Shown here: positions 26,176-34,374 of the stretch, one piece after another
How the letters are laid out: each line of letters starts with the position of its first letter
How positions within the stretch are numbered: the stretch's first letter is position 1
Origin: a virus
Length of the DNA stretch: 64,000 nt
Strand: one strand, 5' to 3'
IMG/VR virus record: IMGVR_UViG_3300020057_000035
Coordinates: 47,849 to 111,848 of that record
Notes under the pieces: model-generated
Seen by the model: the letters and a program-made list of their open reading frames with translations, nothing else
Told to the model about the DNA's origin: nothing
Database searches by the model: none
Made by a program: the position numbers and the translations under genes

Positions 26176-26534
26176 TAAAATCCATAATTTGGATTAATGT
26201 ATATTATTTTTTTAGATCGTATATTCATGTCTATTAACGTATTCCAATATTTAATTTCTTCTGTTACACCAACACTATAATTCCATCCATCTAGTTTAAG
26301 TATCCACAACTCATCTGCTAAATTAAGCATATGAAAATCGTGCTTTTCCCATAGCTTAAATCCATGTACATCTGGTTCTTTAATAAATGGAACTAGACCA
26401 TGTGAGTGAGAAATAGGGGAATAAATGAAATACCCTTTACTAACATAATAAGCAGCAACTTCACATACTGCTTTTATCCTGTAATCTCTAGTTTCTTGTG
26501 ATTTATGTGAATATGGACTTGCCAAATAAATCAA
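26175..26534 (-). CDS. DUF1937-like nucleoside deoxyribosyltransferase-fold protein
   Basis: 119 residues beginning MIYLASPYSHKSQETRDYRI, then FIYSPISHSHGLV and ADELWILKLDGWNYSVGVTEE. These match the DUF1937 family, related to nucleoside 2-deoxyribosyltransferases (SPYS motif, distal ExE region). Likely acts on a nucleotide or modified base. Overlaps the next gene by 4 bases. Confidence 0.75.
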   Translation of the reverse strand: MIYLASPYSHKSQETRDYRIKAVCEVAAYYVSKGYFIYSPISHSHGLVPFIKEPDVHGFKLWEKHDFHMLNLADELWILKLDGWNYSVGVTEEIKYWNTLIDMNIRSKKIIYINPNYGF

Positions 26535-26824
26535 GTATTTTTTACAGCTAACTGTAGTGCATTCTCAACGCGATCCCAACCTACACCATAGAGATCTCCA
26601 TAAGTCTTTCGAATGTATCTCCATTCTGATAAAGTATCAGCGAGCATCGTTATCAACTCTTCGTGGGTATTGAGGATACGAAACATCTCCCTCAGTATGT
26701 CATCACAAAAGTCTCCATCATCGCGAACAACCTCACATAGTAAAGTGTTTCCTTGTACTATGTATTGAACACCAAATGTAGTAGACTTATAAAGCTTCCA
26801 TACTGTATCATTTTGTTCACTCAC
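26531..26824 (-). CDS. Hypothetical protein
   Basis: 97 residues, acidic, with WKLYKSTTFGVQYIVQGN and a helical C-terminus. Overlaps both neighbours by 4 bases. No family recognised. Confidence 0.55.
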   Translation of the reverse strand: MSEQNDTVWKLYKSTTFGVQYIVQGNTLLCEVVRDDGDFCDDILREMFRILNTHEELITMLADTLSEWRYIRKTYGDLYGVGWDRVENALQLAVKNT

Positions 26825-27129
26825 TTGGTATTTATCACCTTTAATAGCTGAGAGTAAAGATACTCTTGTCTTGAAATTAATTGTTGAAAATCTAAAACTC
26901 TACCTTGATTAGTATATCCATACTTTAGAATGGCTTTAAGGCAATTAGGTAAATCGCTGTAATATCCAATAAAGGACTCTACAGTACCCTCAAGAGCCTC
27001 TTTTGTTTTTAGATTTCTTCTTTGTCTATCGTTTTTTCTGTTTACTTGCCAACCTGTTCCCTCTACTGAACATTCAAATATTACCCACTCATCAATTTCT
27101 AATCTAGTTGCATCTCTTGTTGTTTTCAT
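26821..27129 (-). CDS. Hypothetical protein, leaderless start
   Basis: 102 residues: N-terminal strands (WVIFECSVEGTGWQV), then FIGYYSDLPNCLKAIL and VLDFQQLISRQEYLYSQL, a layout seen in small phage proteins of unknown role. The -10 of the promoter at 27136 ends six bases before the ATG, so the mRNA is probably leaderless. Confidence 0.6.
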   Translation of the reverse strand: MKTTRDATRLEIDEWVIFECSVEGTGWQVNRKNDRQRRNLKTKEALEGTVESFIGYYSDLPNCLKAILKYGYTNQGRVLDFQQLISRQEYLYSQLLKVINTK

Positions 27130-27135
27130 AAGTTT

Positions 27136-27164
27136 ATGTTACTCTCTCTTATTCTGTTTGTCAA
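27136..27164 (-). promoter_or_regulatory. Sigma70-type promoter
   Basis: TTGACA, 17-base spacer, TAACAT, six bases before ATG 27129. It overlaps the 3' end of the upstream gene. Confidence 0.65.
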
Positions 27165-27369
27165 GCGGCTCAAAGAATCTTCCATCTTGGCCGCAATATC
27201 CTAGTCTATTTTGTCGTTGTATTTTTGCAAAATTATAAATTTCTGTAATTTCTCCTGTTGATTTATCTATCTCTTCTTTAATCGCAGAAATATGAGTACA
27301 AAAACTCCATCTGTCTCTGTTTCTAGGCTCTATTTTATAATGTTTACATTCTATACAGATTTTTACCAA
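27139..27369 (-). CDS. Small zinc-binding protein
   Basis: 76 residues with CIECKHY, WSFCTH and LGYCGQDGRFFEP, a four-Cys metal site and the C-G-x-x-G-x-F-F-E-P ending seen in small phage/bacterial ribbon proteins of unknown function. Confidence 0.6.
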   Translation of the reverse strand: MVKICIECKHYKIEPRNRDRWSFCTHISAIKEEIDKSTGEITEIYNFAKIQRQNRLGYCGQDGRFFEPLDKQNKRE

Positions 27370-27393
27370 TCTTTTATATTCTCCGGTTCTAAA

Positions 27394-27750
27394 TCAATCA
27401 TTTATTCTATCATTTATTCTATTCACTGCTTCTAAGTATTCACTTACTATTCGCGCCCAATAAAAGTATCTTTTTTTAACATATAATATTGCTATATTAA
27501 AATATTCTGTATTATGTAATCTAACAATATATGCTGCTATTTCCACATCATTAGGATTGTATTTATTTTTACTATTCCATCCCATTTTTTTAACCCAATT
27601 AAACACTACTACATCAGATTTATTTAATAGAAACTCATATACTTCTGATTGTTTTATTTTTTCTATTGCATCATTGGCGTGTCTACAATTTAATACTAGC
27701 TTATTAAGTTTCTTAACATCTGTTCTCGGGGCTAGTACTATAGCACTCAT
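27394..27750 (-). CDS. Hypothetical protein
   Basis: 118 residues, largely helical and basic (VLNCRHANDAIEKIKQSEVY...YWARIVSEYLEAVNRI). No family recognised. Confidence 0.55.
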   Translation of the reverse strand: MSAIVLAPRTDVKKLNKLVLNCRHANDAIEKIKQSEVYEFLLNKSDVVVFNWVKKMGWNSKNKYNPNDVEIAAYIVRLHNTEYFNIAILYVKKRYFYWARIVSEYLEAVNRINDRIND

Positions 27751-27755
27751 ATTAT

Positions 27756-28040
27756 TTAATCCTCTGGGAGGATATAATTATTATCGTTTGCTTTAAGTTG
27801 CGCTAGCATTTCTGCTATCTTAGGGTTTTTGTGCTTCATAAGAGGACTATTATGGTTAGTCTTAGAGTACCACGCTTGAAAACCTCCAGTTACTGTAGTA
27901 GATATATGGAAGGCAATATACCCTTTATCTAATAACTGTTTAGGTATATACCAAAATATGTCATTGTTTTCTAATGAATCAAAAGCGGTAAGAGGGAGAA
28001 ATTTCTCTAAATCTTCGTATAGTTTTTCAATATTAATCAT
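27756..28040 (-). CDS. Hypothetical protein
   Basis: 94 residues, alpha/beta, with FHISTTVTGGFQAWYSKTNH in the centre. The ATG lies inside the upstream TnpB relic. No family recognised. Confidence 0.5.
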   Translation of the reverse strand: MINIEKLYEDLEKFLPLTAFDSLENNDIFWYIPKQLLDKGYIAFHISTTVTGGFQAWYSKTNHNSPLMKHKNPKIAEMLAQLKANDNNYILPED

Positions 28041-28158
28041 AAATATATATTCTTAATTCTAAACCATGTTTGTTTAGTTTCCCACACTCAGGACAAAGTT
28101 GTGTTGAAGGAAAACTTCTTGAAACGAGTATTGTCTCTGATTTCTTTTGTAAATCATT
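28033..28158 (-). pseudogene. C-terminal fragment of a TnpB
   Basis: An open frame without a start, beginning at the stop of the kinase gene: ETILVSRSFPSTQLCPECGK then LNKHGLELR. The pattern F-x-S-x-x-C-x-x-CG-x-x-x-K-x-x-L-x-x-R matches the zinc-ribbon half of the intact TnpB at 14477 (FTSQTCSKCGNIKKKELNER). It stops before the second Cys pair. Confidence 0.6.
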
Positions 28159-29014
28159 AAAATTCCTTACCGCTTTGATTTACGTCAAACACAAATAAAC
28201 CCATCCTTCTCCACATTCTCACAACTCTTGGTCGATCATCAATTACAAACAAAACATTCCAAAAATCTTTAATATAGTTATTAAAAATTTCTCTTTTTAC
28301 AATATCATCTGCTCTATGATCTCCTTCTTTTCTCATAAACAAAGCTAAATATTCTACATTGTGTTTCTTGAGCCATTGTTCTGTCTCTTCTCTGAATTCA
28401 GAAGTTCTACCAGACAAAAGTATTATTTCATATGGTAAAGCAGAAATAATATTGTATACAGGCAAATTTAATTCATCATTTATGAAATCTCTCTTGTAGG
28501 GATTTTTATCTCCACCAAAAATCGAGAGTGTGCCGTCGATGTCCACAGTTACGGCTTTTTCTAGTTCTGTGTTTGGTACATATTGTTTTAGTTCTTGAAC
28601 CTGATCTCCATATCGTTTATCATAATCTCTAATTACTTTTTCCCCTACTGATTTATCTCTTAACGAATCGCGTCTGATTGCTTCTTCTACTTCAATAGGT
28701 ACTTGAATAATTTGCATTCCAATATTAGGGTCAATCAATTGTGCAAGCGCAGAAATATGAATAATAGCGTTACCAAAATTAGTATTATCTACTACTACTG
28801 TTTGATTATTCTCAATACCAATTCTGATAATCTCATCTTGAATAAGATTTACAATACGTTCATTTGGTTTACTGTGTCTGGAGTCATGAAGCATGGATCT
28901 TATGTCGTCTTTTGAAACCCTGAGTGATGTGTCTGGTAATTTACTTACTATTTCTCTTGCTTTAGTACTTTTTCCTGCGGCAATTCCCCCTTGCATTACA
29001 ATTATAGTAGACAT
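28157..29014 (-). CDS. pnk: Polynucleotide 5'-kinase / 3'-phosphatase
   Basis: 285 residues. The N-terminal kinase has P-loop GGIAAGKST (residues 9-17) and DDIRSMLHDSRHSKPNE, as in T4 Pnkp. The C-terminal half is a HAD phosphatase with VDIDGTLSIFGG, LLSGRT and VIDDRPRVVRMWRRMGL. It heals broken RNA ends (removes 3'-phosphate, adds 5'-phosphate) for the ligase. The gene lies between the ligase halves, 124 bases after the N-half, which supports an RNA repair unit of the T4 type that counters host anticodon nucleases. Confidence 0.92.
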   Translation of the reverse strand: MSTIIVMQGGIAAGKSTKAREIVSKLPDTSLRVSKDDIRSMLHDSRHSKPNERIVNLIQDEIIRIGIENNQTVVVDNTNFGNAIIHISALAQLIDPNIGMQIIQVPIEVEEAIRRDSLRDKSVGEKVIRDYDKRYGDQVQELKQYVPNTELEKAVTVDIDGTLSIFGGDKNPYKRDFINDELNLPVYNIISALPYEIILLSGRTSEFREETEQWLKKHNVEYLALFMRKEGDHRADDIVKREIFNNYIKDFWNVLFVIDDRPRVVRMWRRMGLFVFDVNQSGKEF

Positions 29015-29137
29015 TTCTTATATTCCTCATATTTTTTTAAATCTTTATCTAAAAATTTCATTGTTTTATTCTCTAGTAGTTCGTCTTATTTGTCCTATCC
29101 CCGGAAGGTATTCCATTTAGATATATTATTGTTTCCA

Positions 29138-29443
29138 CTATAATTGATCAACTAACATTAAAAGATCCCCCACCTTTAAAAGATCTGCTCTCCTATAACA
29201 ATTCAATTCAGGAACCCAGACCTTGTGATTACCAGTTAAGGTTATATTTGTTCCGTTCTCTAATTCAATTTCATACCAATCATTTGATTTTGAACCTATT
29301 GAATGCCCAACAACATCATCCCAGAACACTTCTTCTTTTTCAGTGTCAAAAGACTTTATTTTACCAGTATATTTAATATCACAAACTTCTTTTATAGTCT
29401 TTGGTCCATCCTCTGTATCTATTACAGCACAGTCCGAAAGACA
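29138..29443 (-). other. Split intein, N-terminal fragment
   Basis: 101 residues with Cys1, an A block, a B block containing the NHK variant of the TxxH motif, and an ending at DLLMLVDQL, the usual break point where an endonuclease domain would sit. No endonuclease is attached to either half. Confidence 0.9.
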
Positions 29444-29992
29444 GCCATCAACTTTCTCTGTGACGTAGATAGGAACGCCAGAATGCCTCTGTAGCACAGT
29501 AGGAACACTCTGTATTCGTGTTTCGTCTGTTTTCGATATGAAACTAGGGAAAGATCCTCGCACGAGTCCAGAGAGCGATCCAATTAAAGGTATCTCATAT
29601 TTATGAATCCCCATTAACTCGGTTACATCCGTTCCTTCTTCAAGAATATCTTGTGTAAATCCATAATTAGACATGAAACTTGATAAATCAGAAATAGGTA
29701 AACATAAGCCTTGTGACACAGATCCGCGCAAGCGAACCGTACGTAATCTGTATCCTTCTTTTGTTTCTCCATTTACATTCATAGTTTTTCTTCCGTCTTT
29801 TTCCATGAATTCAAATAGGGTGTGTATAGGTAAAAAAGCATCAGGTTCAATAAATACAACTGTATCATTTACATTAAATTTGCCTTTTTGTACGCACAAA
29901 TTCCAGCCCAAAACAACCGCTATTTCTAGCAGATCAGCGTTGGGGTGTTTTTTTATTTCTTTAATTTTCTGGATGCTTGCGATTTTTCTCAA
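29138..29992 (-). CDS. RNA ligase, N-terminal half fused to N-intein (split gene)
   Basis: 284 residues. Residues 1-100 resemble the N-terminal OB-like domain of Rnl5/PHA02142-type ligases (MRKIASIQKIKEIKKHPNAD, RTVRLRGSVSQGLCLPI). Residues 179-183 are EKVDG, with Lys180 the expected AMP-accepting lysine. At Cys184 a 101-residue split-intein N fragment begins (CLSDCAVIDTEDGPKTIKEV; block B TLTGNHKVWV) and runs to the stop. The partner half is 5.2 kb downstream at 23302-23916. TTG start behind AAGGAG; promoter at 30015. Confidence 0.92.
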   Translation of the reverse strand: MRKIASIQKIKEIKKHPNADLLEIAVVLGWNLCVQKGKFNVNDTVVFIEPDAFLPIHTLFEFMEKDGRKTMNVNGETKEGYRLRTVRLRGSVSQGLCLPISDLSSFMSNYGFTQDILEEGTDVTELMGIHKYEIPLIGSLSGLVRGSFPSFISKTDETRIQSVPTVLQRHSGVPIYVTEKVDGCLSDCAVIDTEDGPKTIKEVCDIKYTGKIKSFDTEKEEVFWDDVVGHSIGSKSNDWYEIELENGTNITLTGNHKVWVPELNCYRRADLLKVGDLLMLVDQL

Positions 29993-30014
29993 AATTAAGA
30001 TGCTCCTTGTTTGT

Positions 30015-30043
30015 ATCTTAACTGAAACTTAGTATTTTGTCAA
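30015..30043 (-). promoter_or_regulatory. Promoter for the RNA ligase N-half
   Basis: TTGACA, 17-base spacer, TAAGAT, within the end of the upstream gene and about 22 bases before TTG 29992. Confidence 0.7.
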
Positions 30044-30218
30044 GCGGTCGGTGACATTTATTTTCCCAACACGCCATCGTAACTTTCTTTCCTTTTTCCC
30101 CCTGCGTTATGTGCCAATGATCAAATGATAAATAAGTATGATAATCTTCTTTTTCATCTTTACACATGTTGCAATATCTTTTTGAACCATCTACTTTAGG
30201 ATAATGGAAATGTCTCAT
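30018..30218 (-). CDS. Small Cys/His zinc-finger-like protein
   Basis: 66 residues: YCNMCKDEKEDYH...HWH...CWENKCH gives several metal ligands. One base separates it from the upstream gene. The function is unknown. Confidence 0.55.
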   Translation of the reverse strand: MRHFHYPKVDGSKRYCNMCKDEKEDYHTYLSFDHWHITQGEKGKKVTMACWENKCHRPLDKILSFS

Positions 30219-30219
30219 T

Positions 30220-30591
30220 CTAACTCTGCTTTTTGAAAACCCTTACATCTCCTACTTGAACATATTGAACTAGTCTTTTTTTACACCTACTACATATTTC
30301 TATTTTTTCTGTCCACAAACATGCCCACCCAGGATTCCCAGGAAATGCTTCATTGCAATTAGTTGTTACATCTACTCCATTTATTTCAACATATAATTCT
30401 GTACTTTGTATATCTACTCCGTCTACTTCTATATATAATCCAGACATACCATGAGTTTTATCTATTCTAATAGGAAAATCAAATCTATTACATTTTAAAC
30501 ACAATAACTGATTATTCATCCATGATCGATCTACTAATTTAGCTTTTTCTGGATCTGCATTAATTGTTTTAAATCTATTGTTTCTATTCAT
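30220..30591 (-). CDS. Zinc-ribbon protein with internal duplication
   Basis: 123 residues. LLCLKCNRFD near the middle and ICSRCKKR near the end could form one zinc ribbon. Between them LYIEVDGVDI and LYVEINGVDV are a tandem repeat of about 15 residues. The function is unknown. Confidence 0.6.
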   Translation of the reverse strand: MNRNNRFKTINADPEKAKLVDRSWMNNQLLCLKCNRFDFPIRIDKTHGMSGLYIEVDGVDIQSTELYVEINGVDVTTNCNEAFPGNPGWACLWTEKIEICSRCKKRLVQYVQVGDVRVFKKQS

Positions 30592-30643
30592 TTGGTACTA
30601 ATATTGCTCCTTCTACTTAAACTGCATATTAACATTTATTGCC

Positions 30644-33133
30644 TTAGCCAACAGATCCATCCATTTGTAGCTCTATTAATCTATTTAGTTCTACAGCATA
30701 TTCCATTGGTAGTTGTTTTACGATTGGTTCTATAAAGCCATTAACAATCATTTTTGCGGCGGAATCTTCACTCATACCTCTACTCATAAGATAAAATAAT
30801 TGATCTTCACCAAGTTTCGAGACATACGCTTCGTGCTGAATATGTACATCTGATGAATCTATTTCCATCGTCGGATACGTGTCCGAGCGAGAAGTTTCAC
30901 CTACGAGAAGCGCATCACATCTTACATTCGATTTAATGTTTTCACAATTATCATATACTTTAAGTAATCCACGATAACTCGTTCTTCCACCATCAATACT
31001 TACTGATTTTGAAACAACTGTTGAAGTAGTATTAGATGCGCTATGAATTACTTTTCCACCAGCGTCTAAATGTTGTCCTTTTCCAGCAACAGCAAGAGAA
31101 AGTATTTCTCCGTGTGCTCTTTCTCCCATTAAATAAATGCTGGGATACTTTAGAGTTAAGCAACTTCCTCCGTTGAAATCTGTCCATTCCATAACTGAAT
31201 CTTCATATGCAACTGCGCGTTTAGTAACAAGATTATATACATTATTAGACCAATTTTGAATTGTTGTATACCTTACTCTTGCGCCTTTTTTAACTATTAT
31301 TTCTACTACAGCACTGTGTAATGATTCAGAACTATACACGGGGCTGGAACAGTTGTGAACAACAAAACCAGAAGCTAAATAACTATTAGGAAAATCAACA
31401 TTTAAATTATAAACAGGCTCTGAAATATCTCTAGTAGATATTTTTTTAATAGGAACTAGAAAATATTCTCCAGCGTCCCGTACTTCTCGTGAACCATTAC
31501 CCCCTTCTGTCCATTGAACTTGATACAATGCGTGACGCATTATATGCCTACCTAAAATTTCTCCTGACCCAGCTACTCGTGACATACTAATAGTAGAATA
31601 AATATCTAATGTAGCCATAATTGATTGAAGCTGAAGTGCCCACGTTCGAGAGGTAGTGTGTGCTCTTTTCCAATCTACATTTTTTCTTTTGATAACATTA
31701 CCATCACCATACATATATGTTTCTACCAAATTTTTAAGAAATTCTTTATTTTGTCCCATTAAGACAGAAGATAGTTTTTTGCTATATGATCTAGTTCCAA
31801 TATGATTTTTCATTGCATCATATCCTTCGTTTGTATAAACAAGAACTCTTCCCTCATGTTTTTTCTTGTCATAATAAACTGATCCGCTAGATCCATATAA
31901 ATATTTACAAATACTTTGAACTTCTTCAATATATTGTGTTTCATTAATATGAAAGGAGAAACTCAAAGCTTTGTATTTATTACATAATTGCGCAGATCCT
32001 TCAGCAAGATAATATCCAGCTAATCTAGCAAACTCTATAGGCATGTTAATATTTGACTTAATGTGTTTTGGTTTAGGGAACACTAAAAAGTCTCCATCAA
32101 GTACATCTTTTGCTTTAACCCATTCAGGAATAGAATTTATTAGTGATGGGCTATTAACTTCAGGTTTATTTTGCTTACGTTGTTTACGTTTTATTAACAC
32201 TTTAAGTCTTGGAACAATCAACAAGGGGTGTTCTCCCGTAACTGAAAAAGCACTATTTGGTGATATTGGTTTAAATGTAAATAGTGTTCCAGAAAAATCT
32301 CGTACTTGTGTAGCATTAACTCGGACAGGGCTACCGTTTTGATCTAATACATGATCTCCGACTTTTACATCTTCAATTCCAGACCAACTACCGTCCGCCA
32401 TGGATATTGATTCTCCCGCTATAAGACACCCTTCAAGGTAGTGGACTTGACTATCTTCATCAGCAATAATCAATGTTCTTTCGAATTGTCCCATTACTTC
32501 TGTATTGATTCTAAAATATGCCTGTAAAGGAATATCCACTTTTACACCTTTTGGTATATAAATAAAACTGCCCCCTGACCAACAGGCGCTATTAAGTGCG
32601 GCGTATTTATTATCTCCGGGAGGTATTATTGTACTAAAATATTCTCTAAGTAAATCTGGATATTCTATTAGTGCTTGATCTGTACTTAAAAATATAACAC
32701 CAAGTTTTTCAAGATCTTCCCTTAATTTATGATAAATAACAGTAGAATCCATTTGCGCTCCAACGCCAGCCAAATACTTCTTTTCTGCTTCTGGTACCCC
32801 TAATTTATCAAAAGTTGTTTTGATATATTCTGGTACATCTTCCCAAGAACTTTCGTCTTTATCAGAAGCTGTTACATAATACCTTATGTTATCAAAGTCG
32901 ATATTTTCTAGTTGATTTGTGCTTGTCCACGTTGGATTTTTTTGTTTATAAAATAAATCAAGTGATTTAAGTCTAAATTTTCTCATCCACTCCGGTTCAT
33001 TTTTCATATCAGATATTGTATTAATAATATCAGAACTTAAACCCTTATTAGATTTAAATACAGGAGGGGTGTCATCGTGGAAACCATACTTGGTTTCGTA
33101 ATTTTCTTCTTTTACTAATGTAGCACTGTTCAT
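30644..33133 (-). CDS. sufB: SufB Fe-S cluster scaffold protein with intein
   Basis: 829-residue precursor; splicing out residues 236-594 leaves 470 residues, normal for SufB. SufB with SufC and SufD assembles Fe-S clusters. Hallmarks: GDNKYAALNSACWSGGSFIYIPKGV, HYLEG-CSSPVYSSESLH at the splice joint, and the C-terminal SDTYPTMEIDSSDVHIQHEA. No sufC, sufD or sufS is in the window, so it would use host partners or unseen genes. It may support the predicted Fe-S proteins in this genome (Cas4-like nuclease, UDG domain on PolA). The adjacent HAD gene is 4 bases upstream. Confidence 0.95.
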   Translation of the reverse strand: MNSATLVKEENYETKYGFHDDTPPVFKSNKGLSSDIINTISDMKNEPEWMRKFRLKSLDLFYKQKNPTWTSTNQLENIDFDNIRYYVTASDKDESSWEDVPEYIKTTFDKLGVPEAEKKYLAGVGAQMDSTVIYHKLREDLEKLGVIFLSTDQALIEYPDLLREYFSTIIPPGDNKYAALNSACWSGGSFIYIPKGVKVDIPLQAYFRINTEVMGQFERTLIIADEDSQVHYLEGCLIAGESISMADGSWSGIEDVKVGDHVLDQNGSPVRVNATQVRDFSGTLFTFKPISPNSAFSVTGEHPLLIVPRLKVLIKRKQRKQNKPEVNSPSLINSIPEWVKAKDVLDGDFLVFPKPKHIKSNINMPIEFARLAGYYLAEGSAQLCNKYKALSFSFHINETQYIEEVQSICKYLYGSSGSVYYDKKKHEGRVLVYTNEGYDAMKNHIGTRSYSKKLSSVLMGQNKEFLKNLVETYMYGDGNVIKRKNVDWKRAHTTSRTWALQLQSIMATLDIYSTISMSRVAGSGEILGRHIMRHALYQVQWTEGGNGSREVRDAGEYFLVPIKKISTRDISEPVYNLNVDFPNSYLASGFVVHNCSSPVYSSESLHSAVVEIIVKKGARVRYTTIQNWSNNVYNLVTKRAVAYEDSVMEWTDFNGGSCLTLKYPSIYLMGERAHGEILSLAVAGKGQHLDAGGKVIHSASNTTSTVVSKSVSIDGGRTSYRGLLKVYDNCENIKSNVRCDALLVGETSRSDTYPTMEIDSSDVHIQHEAYVSKLGEDQLFYLMSRGMSEDSAAKMIVNGFIEPIVKQLPMEYAVELNRLIELQMDGSVG
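31352..32428 (-). other. SufB intein (LAGLIDADG type)
   Basis: 359 residues from Cys of EG-C to Asn of VVHN, Cys+1 (CSSPVY). Block A CLIAGESISMADGSWSGIED, block B FSVTGEHPLLIV, helices LAGYYLAEGS (Glu in place of Asp) and VETYMYGDGN. The EGC insertion point of SufB is a known intein site in bacteria. It could convert SufB synthesis into a redox- or splicing-controlled step, which is inference. Confidence 0.93.
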
Positions 33134-33137
33134 TTCA

Positions 33138-33503
33138 CTAACCTACTATTTCTCTAAGTCTGTCTAAAGCTTTTGGATCTATTAGTAGTCCATTAACTTT
33201 TATATTCATATCATCTACTATAATGTCATCTTTTGTTGGGTATGTCAAGTTTTTATCTAAAACTAAAATACCAGAAAGATGATTTAATATTCTTCTTTTC
33301 CACATATCTGCATAGTCTATACCACCACCAGACCAAACAACAATTAAACCTAGATTTTTATTATGCCATTTTTCTACTAAGTCTACAAGTTCTGTATTTA
33401 CTGTGTAATGATCACCTTTCCACACTGTAGTCCCTTCAGGAATGTGATTGGGTGGATCATGCCAAATTATCAACGTATTATCACAATCGCAGTATAGTAT
33501 CAT
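33138..33503 (-). CDS. HAD-like phosphatase
   Basis: 121 residues: DCDNTLIIWHD (HAD motif I, D-x-D-N-T), VVWSGGG (motif II Ser) and IIVDDMN (acidic motif). No cap domain. Substrate unknown; possibly a nucleotidase. Its promoter lies at 33538. Confidence 0.75.
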   Translation of the reverse strand: MILYCDCDNTLIIWHDPPNHIPEGTTVWKGDHYTVNTELVDLVEKWHNKNLGLIVVWSGGGIDYADMWKRRILNHLSGILVLDKNLTYPTKDDIIVDDMNIKVNGLLIDPKALDRLREIVG

Positions 33504-33537
33504 TTTAAGAAAGGTGAAATCAATTCCTCACCTGTCT

Positions 33538-33566
33538 ACTATATCACACATGTAGGTGAATGTCAA
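33538..33566 (-). promoter_or_regulatory. Sigma70-type promoter
   Basis: TTGACA, 17-base spacer, TATAGT, 35 bases before the HAD gene. It ends at the base before the lysozyme gene stop. Confidence 0.7.
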
Positions 33567-34001
33567 TCACTCCCACCAATCGTACCAATGTTTCTTAAAG
33601 CTATTATTTCCGTCTTTCCATTTTTTATAGCCTTGATACATACATGTTTCTGGGTTAAATATTCCTTCATATGTTGGATATTGTTGAATCCAACAAGAAG
33701 CACCAGACGTAGGATTTATTGCACATAAATCTCCGCCGCTCTCATTATGTATAATATAAGCAAGTTCATCTAAAGGCCAATCATATTTTTCTGCATATTT
33801 CATCCAATTAAATCTATCTGGATGTTCATAGCAAGTATTATATACTGGTTTGGTTTCTCCTACAGAAGAAGCTATTACTTTTGATTGTTGTATTTCTGTT
33901 ATCGATGGGAAAAACTCTTCAAAGATATAAACTGTTGAGTTTGATGTTTGATTAAACATTGATAAAATCAATAATATAAAAAACAGTAATATGCTAAACA
34001 T
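33567..34001 (-). CDS. Lysozyme/transglycosylase-like lysis protein with N-terminal membrane anchor
   Basis: 144 residues. Residues 1-17 are a hydrophobic signal-anchor. The rest has the lysozyme-like pattern: WMKYAEKYDWPLDELAYIIH, NESGGD with Glu87 as likely catalytic acid, SGASCWIQQYPTYEG and a final Trp-rich segment. It would cleave peptidoglycan at the end of infection. A secreted or SAR-type endolysin would not need a holin for export. Confidence 0.75.
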   Translation of the reverse strand: MFSILLFFILLILSMFNQTSNSTVYIFEEFFPSITEIQQSKVIASSVGETKPVYNTCYEHPDRFNWMKYAEKYDWPLDELAYIIHNESGGDLCAINPTSGASCWIQQYPTYEGIFNPETCMYQGYKKWKDGNNSFKKHWYDWWE

Positions 34002-34024
34002 AATACGCTCCTTATATGTAATTT

Positions 34025-34110
34025 TGGCTGAAAGTAAGTGATTCGCACACTTGAGGCTTTAACACCCGCTTGTTTTCAAGACAAGTTCTTCGTCTATCCA
34101 GTCACTTTCA
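34025..34110 (-). tRNA. tRNA-Ser (TGA)
   Basis: Acceptor TGAAAGT/ACTTTCA, anticodon stem CTTGT/ACAAG with loop CTTGAAA (TGA), long variable arm as expected for serine, T-arm AAGTG/CACTT, encoded CCA. The D-arm is poorly paired. Confidence 0.75.
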
Positions 34111-34114
34111 ATTT

Positions 34115-34188
34115 TGGCTCCCCCACTAGGTCTCGAACCTAGCCCAAATTTTTAACAGAAATTTATACTGCTACTATACTATGGAGGA
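34115..34188 (-). tRNA. tRNA-Asn (GTT)
   Basis: Acceptor TCCTCCA/TGGGGGA (one G-U), anticodon stem AATTT/AAATT with loop CTGTTAA (GTT), T-arm CTAGG/CCTAG with loop TTCGAGA, encoded CCA. D-arm weak. Four bases from tRNA-Ser; the 34189-34270 spacer shows nothing else. Confidence 0.8.
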
Positions 34189-34270
34189 ACTATATAAAAC
34201 TAAAATAATTCTTAAACTATTTTAACTGAGCATGTAAACTCAGACCTAAGAATTATTAATTTATTAAATT

Positions 34271-34346
34271 TGGCAAGGGTGACAGGAATCGAACCTGTAT
34301 TATGGGGTCTGGAAGCCCATGTGTTTATCCATTACACTACACCCCC
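34271..34346 (-). tRNA. tRNA, probably Trp (CCA)
   Basis: Acceptor GGGGGTG/CACCCTT, D-stem GTGT/ACAC, T-arm ACAGG/CCTGT, discriminator G and encoded CCA. The standard 5-7-5 anticodon arm gives loop TTCCAGA (anticodon CCA) with a C-C mismatch at the loop end; G73 fits Trp. An enlarged loop would instead give TCC (Gly). Confidence 0.65.
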
Positions 34347-34357
34347 GCACTATATCT

Positions 34358-34366
34358 ATTATACCA
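34358..34366 (-). promoter_or_regulatory. Extended -10 promoter for the tRNA cluster
   Basis: TGGTATAAT on the minus strand, 11 bases before the 5' end of the Trp-like tRNA; would transcribe the tRNA-Trp-Asn-Ser set. Confidence 0.55.
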
Positions 34367-34374
34367 CAAACTGA

